Source: Ga0077527 sp021300125 (GTDB taxonomy: Bacteria; Pseudomonadota; Gammaproteobacteria; Burkholderiales; SG8-41). From it: 50,695 nt of DNA. Both the position numbers and the translations under genes were made by a program. Under the pieces are notes generated by a model that worked only from the letters and a program-made list of their open reading frames with translations, was not told the origin of the DNA and did no database searches. How positions within the stretch are numbered: the stretch's first letter is position 1; each line of letters begins with the position of its first letter. The stretch lies in contig JBKDUF010000039.1 of NCBI GenBank assembly GCA_046339595.1, positions 1 through 50,695 on the forward strand, read 5' to 3'. Positions 1 to 8,313 of the stretch are shown here, one piece after another.

Positions 1-29
1 GCGGAAATCAGGCGGTCGGTGGCGATCAT
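1..29 (-). CDS. ruvB: Holliday junction branch-migration ATPase RuvB, N-terminal fragment
   Basis: Only the first nine complete codons lie in the window; the gene continues past the left edge. Reading minus from the ATG at 29 gives MIATDRLIS, which matches the conserved RuvB N-terminus (MIEADRLIS in E. coli). It starts 4 bases after the ruvA stop, the usual ruvAB arrangement. RuvB is the hexameric AAA+ motor that drives branch migration on RuvA-bound junctions. The call rests on this short match and on position. Confidence 0.8.
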
Positions 30-33
30 GGCA

Positions 34-612
34 TCAGGCCGTCGCCAGCAGCTGCAGCGCCTGGCGAATGCCGGCGGTGAGAGCGGTGCCTGCCGGCCGC
101 CGGGTGACGGCCCACTGCACTTCCTTGTCGGTGTAGCCGAGCGCGGAGAGCGCATTGGCGATGTCTCCTGACTCGGATGGCGCCCCGCCGGGGCTCGCCG
201 TAACCACGCCCCCGGGCAGTCGGTCACGCAATTCAAGCAGCAGGCGCTCGGCGGTCTTCTTGCCGATACCGGGAATCTTGGTCAGCCTTGCGCCATCCTG
301 ACCGCGTACCGCTTCATGCAGCTCAGCCACCGACAGCCCCGAGAGTACCGACAGCGCGGTGCGTGCGCCGATGCCGGAGATTTTGATCAGCTGGCGGAAC
401 AGCGCTCGCTCGGCTTCAGTCGCGAAGCCGAAAAGCTGGTGCGCATCCTCGCGCACCGCGAGATGGGTGTACAGGGTAACTGACTCGCCGGTGGCAGGCA
501 GCTGATAGAGAGTGCTCATCGGCACGTCAAGCTCGTAGCCGACGCCATTGACATCGACGATAATTTGCGGCGGCTGCTTGGCAAGCAGGCGGCCGGCGAT
601 GCGACCGATCAT
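34..612 (-). CDS. ruvA: Holliday junction DNA-binding protein RuvA
   Basis: RuvA binds four-way junctions as a tetramer and loads RuvB. The protein has 192 residues, the usual family length. It opens with MIGRIAG and the OB-fold DVNGVGYE. Two helix-hairpin-helix motifs follow, ISGIGART at about 78-85 and IPGIGKKT at about 113-120. The C-terminal domain III (SALGYTDKE) that contacts RuvB is present. Its ATG overlaps the TGA of the upstream glycosyltransferase (ATGA), so the two are probably translationally coupled. Confidence 0.97.
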   Translation of the reverse strand: MIGRIAGRLLAKQPPQIIVDVNGVGYELDVPMSTLYQLPATGESVTLYTHLAVREDAHQLFGFATEAERALFRQLIKISGIGARTALSVLSGLSVAELHEAVRGQDGARLTKIPGIGKKTAERLLLELRDRLPGGVVTASPGGAPSESGDIANALSALGYTDKEVQWAVTRRPAGTALTAGIRQALQLLATA

Positions 613-1811
613 GAAGGTTCCCCGCGCTGCGCGGCAAGGACCTCAATGCGGGCTGCCGCGCGCACCATAATTGTACCAATTGCCGCAGATGATGACCGAT
701 GCGCGAGTTGTTTGGCTGCTGCGCCGTATCGAGGGTCAGAGAGCAGGGTCCTCAGCATGCCGCCCACGTCGGGCACCACGTCCGGAGCTGCCACCAGACC
801 GGCGCCGTTGCGCTGCACAGCGATGCCGAGCAGGTGGTTCTCCAGATGCTTGGGCAGGATCAGCAGGGGCCGCCCGCCGCCCAGCATGCCAAGGGTGGTA
901 CCAGCATTGCCGTGACAAACGCAAAGGTCGCTCTCATCAACCACTCGACTGAATTCCATCAGGGCTGGTGCAAGGGCAAGACGTCCTCCAGCAAACCGCT
1001 GAAGCGTCCTATTATCCCCGCCAAGCACGTGCAACAGCACACGCGCATCCGCAGCGGCAAGCGCTTGCAGCACCGCACCGGCATGCAAGTAATCGGCATG
1101 GATGTAGGCAAACACCCGGGGGCCGTCACCCGCCGGCCATTGCGGCAGCGCTGATCCGGTGGACAGGGTCAGCAGCCCCAGGTAATCGGAAGGATCACGC
1201 GGCCCGTAGGGATCCAGCTCAGGCACACCCGAAAAAAACCGGGCCGCTCCATCAAACAGCCCCGGCAGGGTATCCAGCTGCCGCCCCTGCGGCAGCACGG
1301 TGTTGATGACCTCCAGAATTCTGCGGTCGCTGTCGGCCAGCCGCGCCTGCGGCACTTCCACCCAGGGCCTCATATTCACGCTGGGTGACACCGGGGGCGG
1401 AACATTGAACGCGCTGCCGATGACAGCGCAGGGAATGCCCAGGCAGCGCGCCGCGAGCAGCGCTGTGGGGGCATGGTCTGCGATCACCACGTCGGCACGG
1501 ATGGCACGCTGCAGGGAGCACCAGGCGGCAAGCAGCCCTCGCAGCATGGCCGGATCGAGATAGCCGAAACGCATCAGGATTTCAGCGAAATTCAGCGGAG
1601 GATCCTGTAATCCGCCGTATTGAGCGGTACACAGAGGCGCCTGATGCACGGAGATGGGAAAATCACCCACAGCCCTGACTGCCGAGACCACTTCGCGTGC
1701 AGCCACATGCAATTCATGGCCGCGCTTGACCAGTTCGGGAGCCAGAGCAAGAAAGGGACCGAGATGGCCATAACCGCCCCCCAGCTCCCAAGCCAGCAGG
1801 ATGCGGCTCAT
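609..1811 (-). CDS. GT-B fold glycosyltransferase, UGT/MGT-like, inside the ruv operon
   Basis: This is a 400-residue protein with the two-domain layout of UDP-glycosyltransferase-like (GT1/MGT) enzymes. The N-terminus MSRILLAWELGGGYGH carries a GYGH segment with H16 in the place of the family's usual catalytic histidine. The nucleotide-sugar-binding signature near the C-terminus reads HGNAGTT (H300), followed by GGGRPLLILP and HLENH. There is no signal peptide or obvious membrane segment. The start is the ATG at 1811, which overlaps the ruvC TGA as ATGA; the stop overlaps the ruvA ATG in the same way. It is thus locked into the yebC-ruvC-ruvA-ruvB transcript. Donor and acceptor cannot be read from the sequence. 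The usual HGG is HGN here. Confidence 0.85.
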   Translation of the reverse strand: MSRILLAWELGGGYGHLGPFLALAPELVKRGHELHVAAREVVSAVRAVGDFPISVHQAPLCTAQYGGLQDPPLNFAEILMRFGYLDPAMLRGLLAAWCSLQRAIRADVVIADHAPTALLAARCLGIPCAVIGSAFNVPPPVSPSVNMRPWVEVPQARLADSDRRILEVINTVLPQGRQLDTLPGLFDGAARFFSGVPELDPYGPRDPSDYLGLLTLSTGSALPQWPAGDGPRVFAYIHADYLHAGAVLQALAAADARVLLHVLGGDNRTLQRFAGGRLALAPALMEFSRVVDESDLCVCHGNAGTTLGMLGGGRPLLILPKHLENHLLGIAVQRNGAGLVAAPDVVPDVGGMLRTLLSDPRYGAAAKQLAHRSSSAAIGTIMVRAAARIEVLAAQRGEPS

Positions 1812-2338
1812 CCGAGACGGCCCTTGCGCCGCCGCGCACCGCGGCCGACGCCCAGGTAACCCTGCCCGCCGTGGACATGGCAAATCGCGCAGGCCAGCGC
1901 GTCAGCGGCGTCGGCGCTGGGCTCGCCGGGCAGCCGCAGCAGCTTGCGCACCATCGCCTGAACCTGCACCTTGTGCGCCTTGCCGGCACCAACCACAGCC
2001 TGCTTGACCTGCAGCGCCGTGTATTCGGAGACCGGCAATGACTTCGCCACCGCCGCACAGATTGCGGCACCCCGGGCCTGGCCGAGCAGCAGCGTGGATT
2101 GCGGATTGACGTTGACGAACACCTGCTCAATGGCGACGCAGTCGGGGTGGTAGGTGGCGATGACCTCGGCAATTCCCTCAAACAAAACCTTCAGGCGCGC
2201 GGGCAGTTCGCCATCACCGCTGCGCACACAGCCGCTGGCGACATAGCCCAGCTGCTGTCCGGACTGCTCGATGATGCCGAAGCCGGTGACCCGCAGGCCG
2301 GGGTCGATGCCTAGGATGCGCTGCGGCGCCGCGCTCAA
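1808..2338 (-). CDS. ruvC: Crossover junction endodeoxyribonuclease RuvC
   Basis: RuvC is the dimeric Mg-dependent resolvase that cuts Holliday junctions symmetrically. The 176-residue protein shows the RNase H-like fold motifs ILGIDPGLRVTGFG and VAIEQVF. The four acidic catalytic residues fit D12, E71, D143 and D146 (in SADAADALA). No ATG lies near the expected N-terminus. The likely start is the TTG at 2338, whose bases overlap the yebC TGA (TTGA), so initiation probably depends on coupling to yebC. The C-terminus is basic (RGARRRKGRLG). Confidence 0.96.
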   Translation of the reverse strand: MSAAPQRILGIDPGLRVTGFGIIEQSGQQLGYVASGCVRSGDGELPARLKVLFEGIAEVIATYHPDCVAIEQVFVNVNPQSTLLLGQARGAAICAAVAKSLPVSEYTALQVKQAVVGAGKAHKVQVQAMVRKLLRLPGEPSADAADALACAICHVHGGQGYLGVGRGARRRKGRLG

Positions 2339-3066
2339 GCCGCCTCGTCGAAGACGGCGGTGGTGTACACCTCCTGCACGTCGTCCAGGGATTCCAGCGC
2401 GTCAAGGAGTTTTTGCATGCGCGCGGCATCGTCGCCGGCCAGCGGGTTTTCCGTGGTTGCCTTCATGGTCACTTCGGCAAGCTCGGCCTTGAGGCCCGCC
2501 TTTTCCAGCGCGGCGCGAACCGCTGAAAACTCGCCAGGACCGGTGATGACCTCGATGCTGCCGTCGTCATTGCTGACCACGTCTTCCGCGCCGGCCTCGA
2601 TCGCCGCATCCATCAGCCCGGCCTCGTCGGTGCCCGGGGCAAACAGCAACTGGCCGCAGTGCTTGAACAGGAAAGCCACCGAGCCGTCGGTACCGAGGTT
2701 GCCGCCATGCTTGGTGAAGGCGTGGCGAACATCGGCGACAGTGCGCGTGCGGTTGTCGGTCATGCAGTCGACCATCACCGCGGCGCCACCGATGCCGTAG
2801 CCTTCGTAGCGTATTTCCTCGTAATTGACACCCTCAAGGTCGCCGGTGCCGCGCTTGATCGCGCGCTCGACGTTGTCCTTGGGCATGTTGTTGTCGTAGG
2901 CCTTGTCCATTGCAAGGCGCAGGCGCGGATTGCTGCCCGGGTCACCACCGCCCATGCGCGCAGCAACCGTGATCTCCTTGATCAGGCGCGTGAAAATCTT
3001 GCCCCGCTTGGCGTCCTGACGGCCCTTTCGGTGCTGGATGTTCGCCCACTTCGAATGTCCTGCCAT
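2335..3066 (-). CDS. yebC: YebC/PmpR-family translation/transcription-associated protein
   Basis: A 243-residue protein beginning MAGHSKWANIQHRKGRQD, the diagnostic YebC/TACO1 start. Conserved segments NPRLRLAMDKA, NMPKDNVERAIKRGTG and the acidic C-terminal domain are intact. Members have been described as DNA-binding regulators and as factors that relieve ribosome stalling at proline stretches. It heads the ruvC-glycosyltransferase-ruvA-ruvB operon, the common proteobacterial position. Its upstream gap of 74 bases is shared with the divergent YjgR-like gene. Confidence 0.96.
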   Translation of the reverse strand: MAGHSKWANIQHRKGRQDAKRGKIFTRLIKEITVAARMGGGDPGSNPRLRLAMDKAYDNNMPKDNVERAIKRGTGDLEGVNYEEIRYEGYGIGGAAVMVDCMTDNRTRTVADVRHAFTKHGGNLGTDGSVAFLFKHCGQLLFAPGTDEAGLMDAAIEAGAEDVVSNDDGSIEVITGPGEFSAVRAALEKAGLKAELAEVTMKATTENPLAGDDAARMQKLLDALESLDDVQEVYTTAVFDEAA

Positions 3067-3140
3067 GATGCGCCGGATTAGCCGTTAGAATGACCCTGAT
3101 TTTATCATAGTGACCCCCTACAATCCCCCAGGAAACCGCC

Positions 3141-4646
3141 ATGGCCGGGCCGATGCTGATTGCGAAATCCGAACATGAACTGCTGCTGTTGCCGGGGCTG
3201 TCCAACCGCCACGGACTGATCGCCGGCGCCACCGGCACCGGCAAGACCGTGACATTGCAGCGCATCGCCGAAAGCCTGTCGAAAATCGGCGTTCCGGTGT
3301 TCATGGCCGACGTCAAGGGAGACCTCGCAGGACTTTCGCAGAAAGGCGAATCCAAACCCAAGATCGAGGAGCGCATCAAGCAGCTCGGCATCACCGATTT
3401 CGCCTACGATTCCTGCCCGGTAGCCTTCTGGGATGTCTTCGGCGTGCAGGGCCATCCGGTGCGCGCGACGATCTCGGAGATGGGACCGCTGCTGCTGGCG
3501 CGGCTGCTCAACCTCAACGACACCCAGCAGGGCGTGCTGACGCTGGTATTCAAGATCGCCGACGACAACGGCCTGCTACTGCTCGACCTGAAGGACCTGC
3601 GCGCGATGCTGCAGCATGTCGGCGAGAACGCCAAGCAGTTCACCACCCAGTACGGCAACATTTCGGCCGCCTCGATCGGCGCCATCCAGCGCGGCCTGCT
3701 CGAAGTGGAGCAGCAGGGCGGAGACAGGTTCTTCGCCGAACCGGCACTCAACATCCAGGATCTGATGCAGACCGATGGCCGCGGCCGCGGGGTGATCAAC
3801 ATCCTCGCCGCCGACAAGCTGATGCACTCGCCCAAGCTCTACGCGACATTCCTGCTGTGGATGCTGTCGGAGCTGTTCGAGCAACTGCCCGAGGTCGGCG
3901 ACCCGGACAAACCTAAACTGGTGTTCTTTTTCGACGAAGCCCACCTCCTGTTCAGCGACGCTCCGCAGGCGCTGCTCGAAAAAATCGAGCAGGTGGTGCG
4001 GCTGATCCGGTCCAAGGGCGTCGGGGTCTTTTTCGTGACCCAGAATCCGCTCGACATACCCGAAACCGTTCTCGGCCAGCTCGGCAACCGCGTGCAGCAT
4101 GCGCTGCGCGCATTCACGCCTCGCGACCAGAAGGCGGTGAAAAGCGCCGCCACCACGCTGCGCGCCAATCCCAGGATCAATGTCGAAACCGCGATCACCG
4201 AGCTCGGCGTCGGCGAGGCGCTGGTGTCGCTGCTTGACGAAAAAGGCCGGCCCTGCGTGGTCGAGCGCGCCTTCGTGGTGCCGCCCGGCAGCCGCCTTGG
4301 CCCGGTGACGCCGGAGGAGCGCTCGGCGACGATGAAAAACTCCCTGGTTGCGGGCATTTACGAGAAAACCGAGGATCGCGAGTCGGCCTTTGAAAAACTG
4401 GCGCATCGCGTGCAGGAACAGGCCGCCCAGCCCGCAGCGGGTGTCGCAGCACCCGCATCCGGGGGCAGCATGCTAGGCGCGCTGGGCGACCTGCTCGGCG
4501 GCAGCACCGGCCCGCGCGGAGGCCGCCGCGAAGGCATGGTGGAAATGGCGGCAAAAAGCGCGGCCCGGGCCATTGGTTCACAGGTGGGCCGGGAAATCAT
4601 CCGCGGCGTGCTGGGTTCCATCCTCGGCGGCGGCAAGCGCCGCTGA
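3141..4646 (+). CDS. yjgR: HerA-like DUF853 P-loop ATPase (YjgR family)
   Basis: A 501-residue P-loop ATPase of the HerA/FtsK superfamily. Walker A is GATGTGKT at 29-36; Walker B is VFFFDE at 261-266 followed by AHLLF. Conserved segments VFMADVKGDLAGL, FFVTQNPLDIPETVLGQLGNRVQHALRAFTP and the C-terminal Gly-rich GALGDLLGG are typical of YjgR. No membrane segment is seen. The physiological role of YjgR is not established; the HerA relationship suggests DNA or protein translocation, which is inference. It is divergent from yebC and followed 5 bases later by an EamA transporter. Confidence 0.92.
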   Translation: MAGPMLIAKSEHELLLLPGLSNRHGLIAGATGTGKTVTLQRIAESLSKIGVPVFMADVKGDLAGLSQKGESKPKIEERIKQLGITDFAYDSCPVAFWDVFGVQGHPVRATISEMGPLLLARLLNLNDTQQGVLTLVFKIADDNGLLLLDLKDLRAMLQHVGENAKQFTTQYGNISAASIGAIQRGLLEVEQQGGDRFFAEPALNIQDLMQTDGRGRGVINILAADKLMHSPKLYATFLLWMLSELFEQLPEVGDPDKPKLVFFFDEAHLLFSDAPQALLEKIEQVVRLIRSKGVGVFFVTQNPLDIPETVLGQLGNRVQHALRAFTPRDQKAVKSAATTLRANPRINVETAITELGVGEALVSLLDEKGRPCVVERAFVVPPGSRLGPVTPEERSATMKNSLVAGIYEKTEDRESAFEKLAHRVQEQAAQPAAGVAAPASGGSMLGALGDLLGGSTGPRGGRREGMVEMAAKSAARAIGSQVGREIIRGVLGSILGGGKRR

Positions 4647-4651
4647 ATCCG

Positions 4652-5566
4652 ATGCCGGAAAACAAGGCGCTGCAGCGCGGCGCCTGGGTCGGGGTGGCCT
4701 GTGCCCTCGCCGGCTCGGTTGCCTTTTCGGGCAAGCCGGTGCTGGTCAAGGCGGCCTATGTCCACGGCATCGATACGACCACCCTGCTCACGCTGCGCAT
4801 GCTGTTCGCGGCCCCCCTGTTCATGCTGATGGCGTTGTGGGCTGGGCGCATGACAGAGGCAGTGAGCCGGCGTGAAATTGCGGCACTCGCCGGCCTCGGC
4901 TTTCTCGGTTACTACCTGGGCAGTTTTCTCGACCTTGCCGGACTGCAATATGTTTCCGCCGGATTCGGCAGGCTGATCCTCTACCTCTACCCGACACTGG
5001 TGCTGCTGCTGTCGGGGGCATTCCTGCGCCAACCTCTGCGCGCACCACAGCTGCTGTCGCTGGCGCTCTCCTACGCCGGCATCGTTCTGGTCTTTGCCGA
5101 GGAGGTGAAAATCGCAGGCGCTGCCGGACAGACCGCCATCGGTGCCCTGCTGGTATTTGGCAGCGCGGTGACCTATGCAGTCTATCTGGTGACCGGGAGC
5201 CGGCTGGTGCACAAGTTCGGCTCGATGCGTTTCTCGGCCTACGCTTCGCTGATCGCCACCGGCTTCGTCCTTGCGCATTTCACCGCCACCCGTCCGCTGG
5301 AGGCGCTGCACGCCGGACCCGAGGTCTATGCGCTGGTGGCTGTACTGGCGGTGTTCTCGACCGTACTGCCGCTGTGGCTGATGGCGGAAGGTTTGCGCCG
5401 CATCGGCGCGGGCCAGGTCTCGCTGATCGGTTGCATCGGTCCGGTGGCAACCTTGGCCTTCGCTGCGCTGTTTCTCGGCGAGGCGGTCACTGCGATGCAG
5501 CTGGCCGGGGCAGCACTGGTGCTTGCCGGCGTTCTGATCATCAGCCTCAGGCCACGGCCGGCCTGA
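4652..5566 (+). CDS. DMT-superfamily EamA-type inner-membrane transporter
   Basis: A 304-residue hydrophobic protein with two EamA repeats and about ten predicted membrane segments, the usual RhaT/EamA layout. The first repeat holds GSVAFSGKPVLVKAAY and LRMLFAAPLF. The second ends GPVATLAFAALFLGEAVTAMQLAGAALVLAGVLI, the characteristic last two helices. Such proteins export or import metabolites and amino acids; the substrate cannot be predicted. It starts 5 bases after the YjgR-like gene and is probably cotranscribed with it. It converges on the ankyrin lipoprotein. Confidence 0.9.
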   Translation: MPENKALQRGAWVGVACALAGSVAFSGKPVLVKAAYVHGIDTTTLLTLRMLFAAPLFMLMALWAGRMTEAVSRREIAALAGLGFLGYYLGSFLDLAGLQYVSAGFGRLILYLYPTLVLLLSGAFLRQPLRAPQLLSLALSYAGIVLVFAEEVKIAGAAGQTAIGALLVFGSAVTYAVYLVTGSRLVHKFGSMRFSAYASLIATGFVLAHFTATRPLEALHAGPEVYALVAVLAVFSTVLPLWLMAEGLRRIGAGQVSLIGCIGPVATLAFAALFLGEAVTAMQLAGAALVLAGVLIISLRPRPA

Positions 5567-5574
5567 GGCCGGAT

Positions 5575-6378
5575 TTACTGCCCGGCGGCGACGCTGGGTC
5601 CTTCACAGTGCTGTGCAAAGCGGCGGCCCGGCGGCAGCGACTCCGCGCAGGCGAGCAGCGGCTCGACATGGCTGTGGCGATACTTGGCGGCAAACTCGCG
5701 GGCGGTATGTCCGCCATGCACGCGGATGAGGGGGTCGGCACCGGCCCGCAGCAGCGTGCGAACCGCCTCGCGATGCCCCTGGATCGAGGCCATCATCAGC
5801 GGCGTGTTGATGTAAGTCAATCCGTTCGCGGCATCGGCATCGACCCGGGCGCCGTGTTCGAGCAGGTAGCCCATGGCACGGCGCCGGTCGTTGAAGGCGG
5901 CGTAGGACAGCGGGGTGAAGTTGTAGGCGTCGTTCTCGAGCTGGGCGCCGGCTTTGAGCAGTATGCGCACCGCCTCATCATGGCGGGCCGCCGAATGCGC
6001 GCCATCTTCACGGAAATAGGCGGCGAGCATCAGCGGGGTTTCATTGACCGGGGTACGCGCGTTGACGTCGGCGCCGGCGCCAATCAGGAAGCGCAGGGTG
6101 TTCAGCGAGGCTGCCCTCGCCGCCAACGCAATCAGCGGCGCCCCGGCTGTATAGCCCGCGGCGGGAATACGCTGGTCCACCGGCAACCCGCCGCGAACCG
6201 CGGCAGCCACGTAACCGGCATCGTCACGGTCAATCGCGTTTTCGATGGCATCGGCATCGGCGCGGGACAGCAGCCCGCCTGGGGCGGCGCATCCGCTGAC
6301 CAAGGCGATCAGCAGCGCGGCGCACAGGACGCGGATACGGGTGAAACAGGAGAAGCTGGACATGAAGGATGCCGCCAT
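5575..6378 (-). CDS. Ankyrin-repeat lipoprotein
   Basis: A 267-residue secreted protein. The N-terminal signal peptide ends in the lipobox LVSGC with C30 as the lipidated residue. Ankyrin repeats then run to about residue 245, with recognisable units such as TLRFLIGAGADVNART, ETPLMLAAY, ILLKAGAQLEN, TPLSYAAFN, YLLEHGARVDA, TPLMMASIQGHREAVRTLLRAGADP and HTAREFAAKY. The ATG at 6378 is chosen because a GGAGGA ribosome-binding site sits 7-8 bases upstream; a second ATG at 6363 has none. Periplasmic or outer-membrane location is inferred. Ankyrin repeats bind other proteins; no partner is indicated by the neighbours. Confidence 0.88.
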   Translation of the reverse strand: MAASFMSSFSCFTRIRVLCAALLIALVSGCAAPGGLLSRADADAIENAIDRDDAGYVAAAVRGGLPVDQRIPAAGYTAGAPLIALAARAASLNTLRFLIGAGADVNARTPVNETPLMLAAYFREDGAHSAARHDEAVRILLKAGAQLENDAYNFTPLSYAAFNDRRRAMGYLLEHGARVDADAANGLTYINTPLMMASIQGHREAVRTLLRAGADPLIRVHGGHTAREFAAKYRHSHVEPLLACAESLPPGRRFAQHCEGPSVAAGQ

Positions 6379-6410
6379 CGTCGATTCCTCCGGTGGGCTT
6401 GCGATTGCGC

Positions 6411-6439
6411 AGTATAGCCCTGGCCAGAGGCGGCACCAA
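6411..6439 (-). promoter_or_regulatory. Candidate sigma-70 promoter of the ankyrin lipoprotein gene
   Basis: On the minus strand TTGGTG (6439-6434) is separated by 17 bases from TATACT (6416-6411). The -10 matches the consensus at five of six positions. The predicted start of transcription near 6404 leaves a leader of about 25 bases that contains the GGAGGA ribosome-binding site. Confidence 0.5.
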
Positions 6440-6483
6440 CAGCACGCCTGCCGCTACGGCACGACGCCGGTTCAGACGTTGGG

Positions 6484-7578
6484 TTAGACGTTGAAGCGGA
6501 AATGCATCACATCGCCGTCGCGCACGACGTAGTCCTTGCCCTCAAGGCGCATCTTGCCGGCCTCCTTGGCGCCCTGTTCGCCCTTGCAGGCAACGTAGTC
6601 GTCGTAGGCGATGACCTCGGCGCGGATGAAGCCCTTTTCGAAATCGGTATGGATCGCGGCTGCCGCCCTGGGTGCGGTATCGCCCTTGCGGATTGTCCAG
6701 GCGCGCACTTCCTTCGGTCCGGCCGTGAAATAAGTCTGCAGACCCAGCAGCGAATACCCGGCGCCGATCACGCGGTTCAGTCCCGGCTCACTCATGCCCA
6801 TGTCCTGCAGGAACACCGCCTTGTCGGCATCCTCCATGTCGGCAATTTCAGCTTCGATTGACGCGCACACCGCGACCACCGGCGCCCTCTCGCGCGCGGC
6901 CAGCACCTGCACTGCCGCCAGGTGCGGATTGCTGTCAAACCCGCCCTCGCGCACATTGGCCACGTACATGGTGGGCTTGGCAGTGATCAGGCACAGCGGC
7001 TTGAGCACTTCCAGCTCCTCTGCATACAAGTCAAGCGACCGTACCGGCCTGGCCTCATTCAGCGCGGCCTGGCATTTTTCCAGCGCGGCGACCAGGCGCT
7101 GCGCCTCCTTGTCGCCGCCGGCGCGTGCCAGCTTCACATATTTCGCAAGGTGGCGCTCCACGGCCGAAAGATCGGCCAGCGCGAGTTCGGTATTGATGGT
7201 TTCGATGTCAGACAGCGGATCCACCTTGCCCGCGACATGCATCACGTTCTCGTCCTCAAAGCAGCGCACGACATGGGCGATGGCGTCGGTTTCTCGGATA
7301 TTGGCGAGAAACTGGTTGCCGAGGCCCTCCCCCTTGGAGGCGCCGGCCACGAGACCGGCGATGTCGACGAATTCGACCACCGCCGGCAGCACCTTCTCCG
7401 GTTTGGCGATGGCCGCCAGTGCGGCCAGCCGCGGATCGGGCACTTCGACGATGCCGACATTGGGCTCGATGGTACAGAAGGGATAGTTCTCGGCGGCGAT
7501 GCCGGCCTTGGTCAGCGCGTTGAAGAGGGTGGACTTGCCGACGTTGGGCAGGCCGACGATGCCGCATTTGAGGGACAT
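6484..7578 (-). CDS. ychF: Ribosome-associated ATPase/GTPase YchF (EngD)
   Basis: YchF is an Obg-family P-loop protein that prefers ATP and binds ribosomes. From the ATG at 7578 it has 364 residues, the normal length. G1 is GLPNVGKS at 9-16, switch I holds YPFCTIEPN, and G3 is DIAGLVAGASKGEGLGNQFL. The usual NKxD motif is replaced by NxxE (NVRE), the hallmark of YchF. The C-terminal TGS domain ends VVRDGDVMHFRFNV. It follows pth by 22 bases, the classic pth-ychF pairing. Confidence 0.96.
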   Translation of the reverse strand: MSLKCGIVGLPNVGKSTLFNALTKAGIAAENYPFCTIEPNVGIVEVPDPRLAALAAIAKPEKVLPAVVEFVDIAGLVAGASKGEGLGNQFLANIRETDAIAHVVRCFEDENVMHVAGKVDPLSDIETINTELALADLSAVERHLAKYVKLARAGGDKEAQRLVAALEKCQAALNEARPVRSLDLYAEELEVLKPLCLITAKPTMYVANVREGGFDSNPHLAAVQVLAARERAPVVAVCASIEAEIADMEDADKAVFLQDMGMSEPGLNRVIGAGYSLLGLQTYFTAGPKEVRAWTIRKGDTAPRAAAAIHTDFEKGFIRAEVIAYDDYVACKGEQGAKEAGKMRLEGKDYVVRDGDVMHFRFNV

Positions 7579-7600
7579 GGCTTGGCTTTCCGGAAAAGAA

Positions 7601-8203
7601 TCAGGGTTTCGGCGCGGGCCCGGCGCCGGGTTTGGTGTGCAAACGCAGCATCGCCGCCTGCATATCGCCCTTGGAGACCAGGGGCCAGGCTTCACTGGCG
7701 CGTTCCAGGGCGTCATCAATCGCACGCCGTTCCTCGGCGCGCGGCGCATGCAGCACGTAGTCCACCACTTCCTGCTCGCTTTTGGCGAGCTCGCGCGGAT
7801 GGCCGATGCCGATGCGCAGGCGCCAGAAGTCGCGCGTGCCCAGACGCTGGATCACGCTGCGCACGCCGTTGCCCGAGGCACTGCCGCCGAACTTGAGGCG
7901 GATGTCTCCGGGCGGCAAGTCGAGTTCGTCATGCACGACAAGTATGTCTTTCGGCTCGATCTTGTAGAAATCGGCGAGCGCGCCGACCGCGCGTCCCGAT
8001 TCGTTCATGTAGGTCGCGGGCTTGAGCAGCCAGACTTCCCCGGCCGGGCTGCCGACGCGTGCAACCTCGCCGTGAAAGCGCGCCTCGTGGCGTAGCGTCA
8101 CACCACCGGCCCGCGCCAGCGCCTCCAGCCACCAGAAGCCGGCATTGTGGCGGGTGTCCTCGTATTTCCTGCCGGGGTTGCCGAGGCCGGCGACGAGTTT
8201 CAT
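7601..8203 (-). CDS. pth: Peptidyl-tRNA hydrolase
   Basis: Pth releases peptides from peptidyl-tRNAs that fall off ribosomes. The 200-residue protein starts MKLVAGLGNPGRKYEDTRHNAGFW, giving N9 and catalytic H19. KPATYMNESG and VVHDELDLPPGDIRLKFGGSASGNGVRS complete the active site. The C-terminal extension (KPGAGPAPKP) is Pro-rich and probably disordered. A strong terminator after rplY lies just upstream, so pth either depends on read-through or has its own start in the AT-rich leader at 8204-8242. The ribosome-binding site is weak. Confidence 0.96.
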   Translation of the reverse strand: MKLVAGLGNPGRKYEDTRHNAGFWWLEALARAGGVTLRHEARFHGEVARVGSPAGEVWLLKPATYMNESGRAVGALADFYKIEPKDILVVHDELDLPPGDIRLKFGGSASGNGVRSVIQRLGTRDFWRLRIGIGHPRELAKSEQEVVDYVLHAPRAEERRAIDDALERASEAWPLVSKGDMQAAMLRLHTKPGAGPAPKP

Positions 8204-8228
8204 AAGCCTTTGTTTTTAAACGATTTTT

Positions 8229-8274
8229 AATTAAAAACAAAACGCCCGCCAGTCGATCGCGTTCTGGCGGGCGC
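8229..8274 (-). terminator. Rho-independent terminator after rplY
   Basis: On the minus strand a 10-bp perfect stem (arms 8264-8273 and 8243-8252) with an 11-base loop is followed by a T-rich run (A-rich on the plus strand, 8230-8242). It lies 40 bases after the rplY stop and just before pth, so it separates or attenuates pth-ychF from rplY. Confidence 0.8.
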
Positions 8275-8313
8275 CACGGGTATCCGCCAGCCGCAAAAGG
8301 CCGGCCAGCCGAC

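Noticed and set aside
3067..3140. Promoters in the yebC/YjgR divergent gap
   Set aside because: TACAAT (plus) and TAAAAT (minus) look like -10 boxes, but no -35 with acceptable spacing was found for either strand, so none is claimed.
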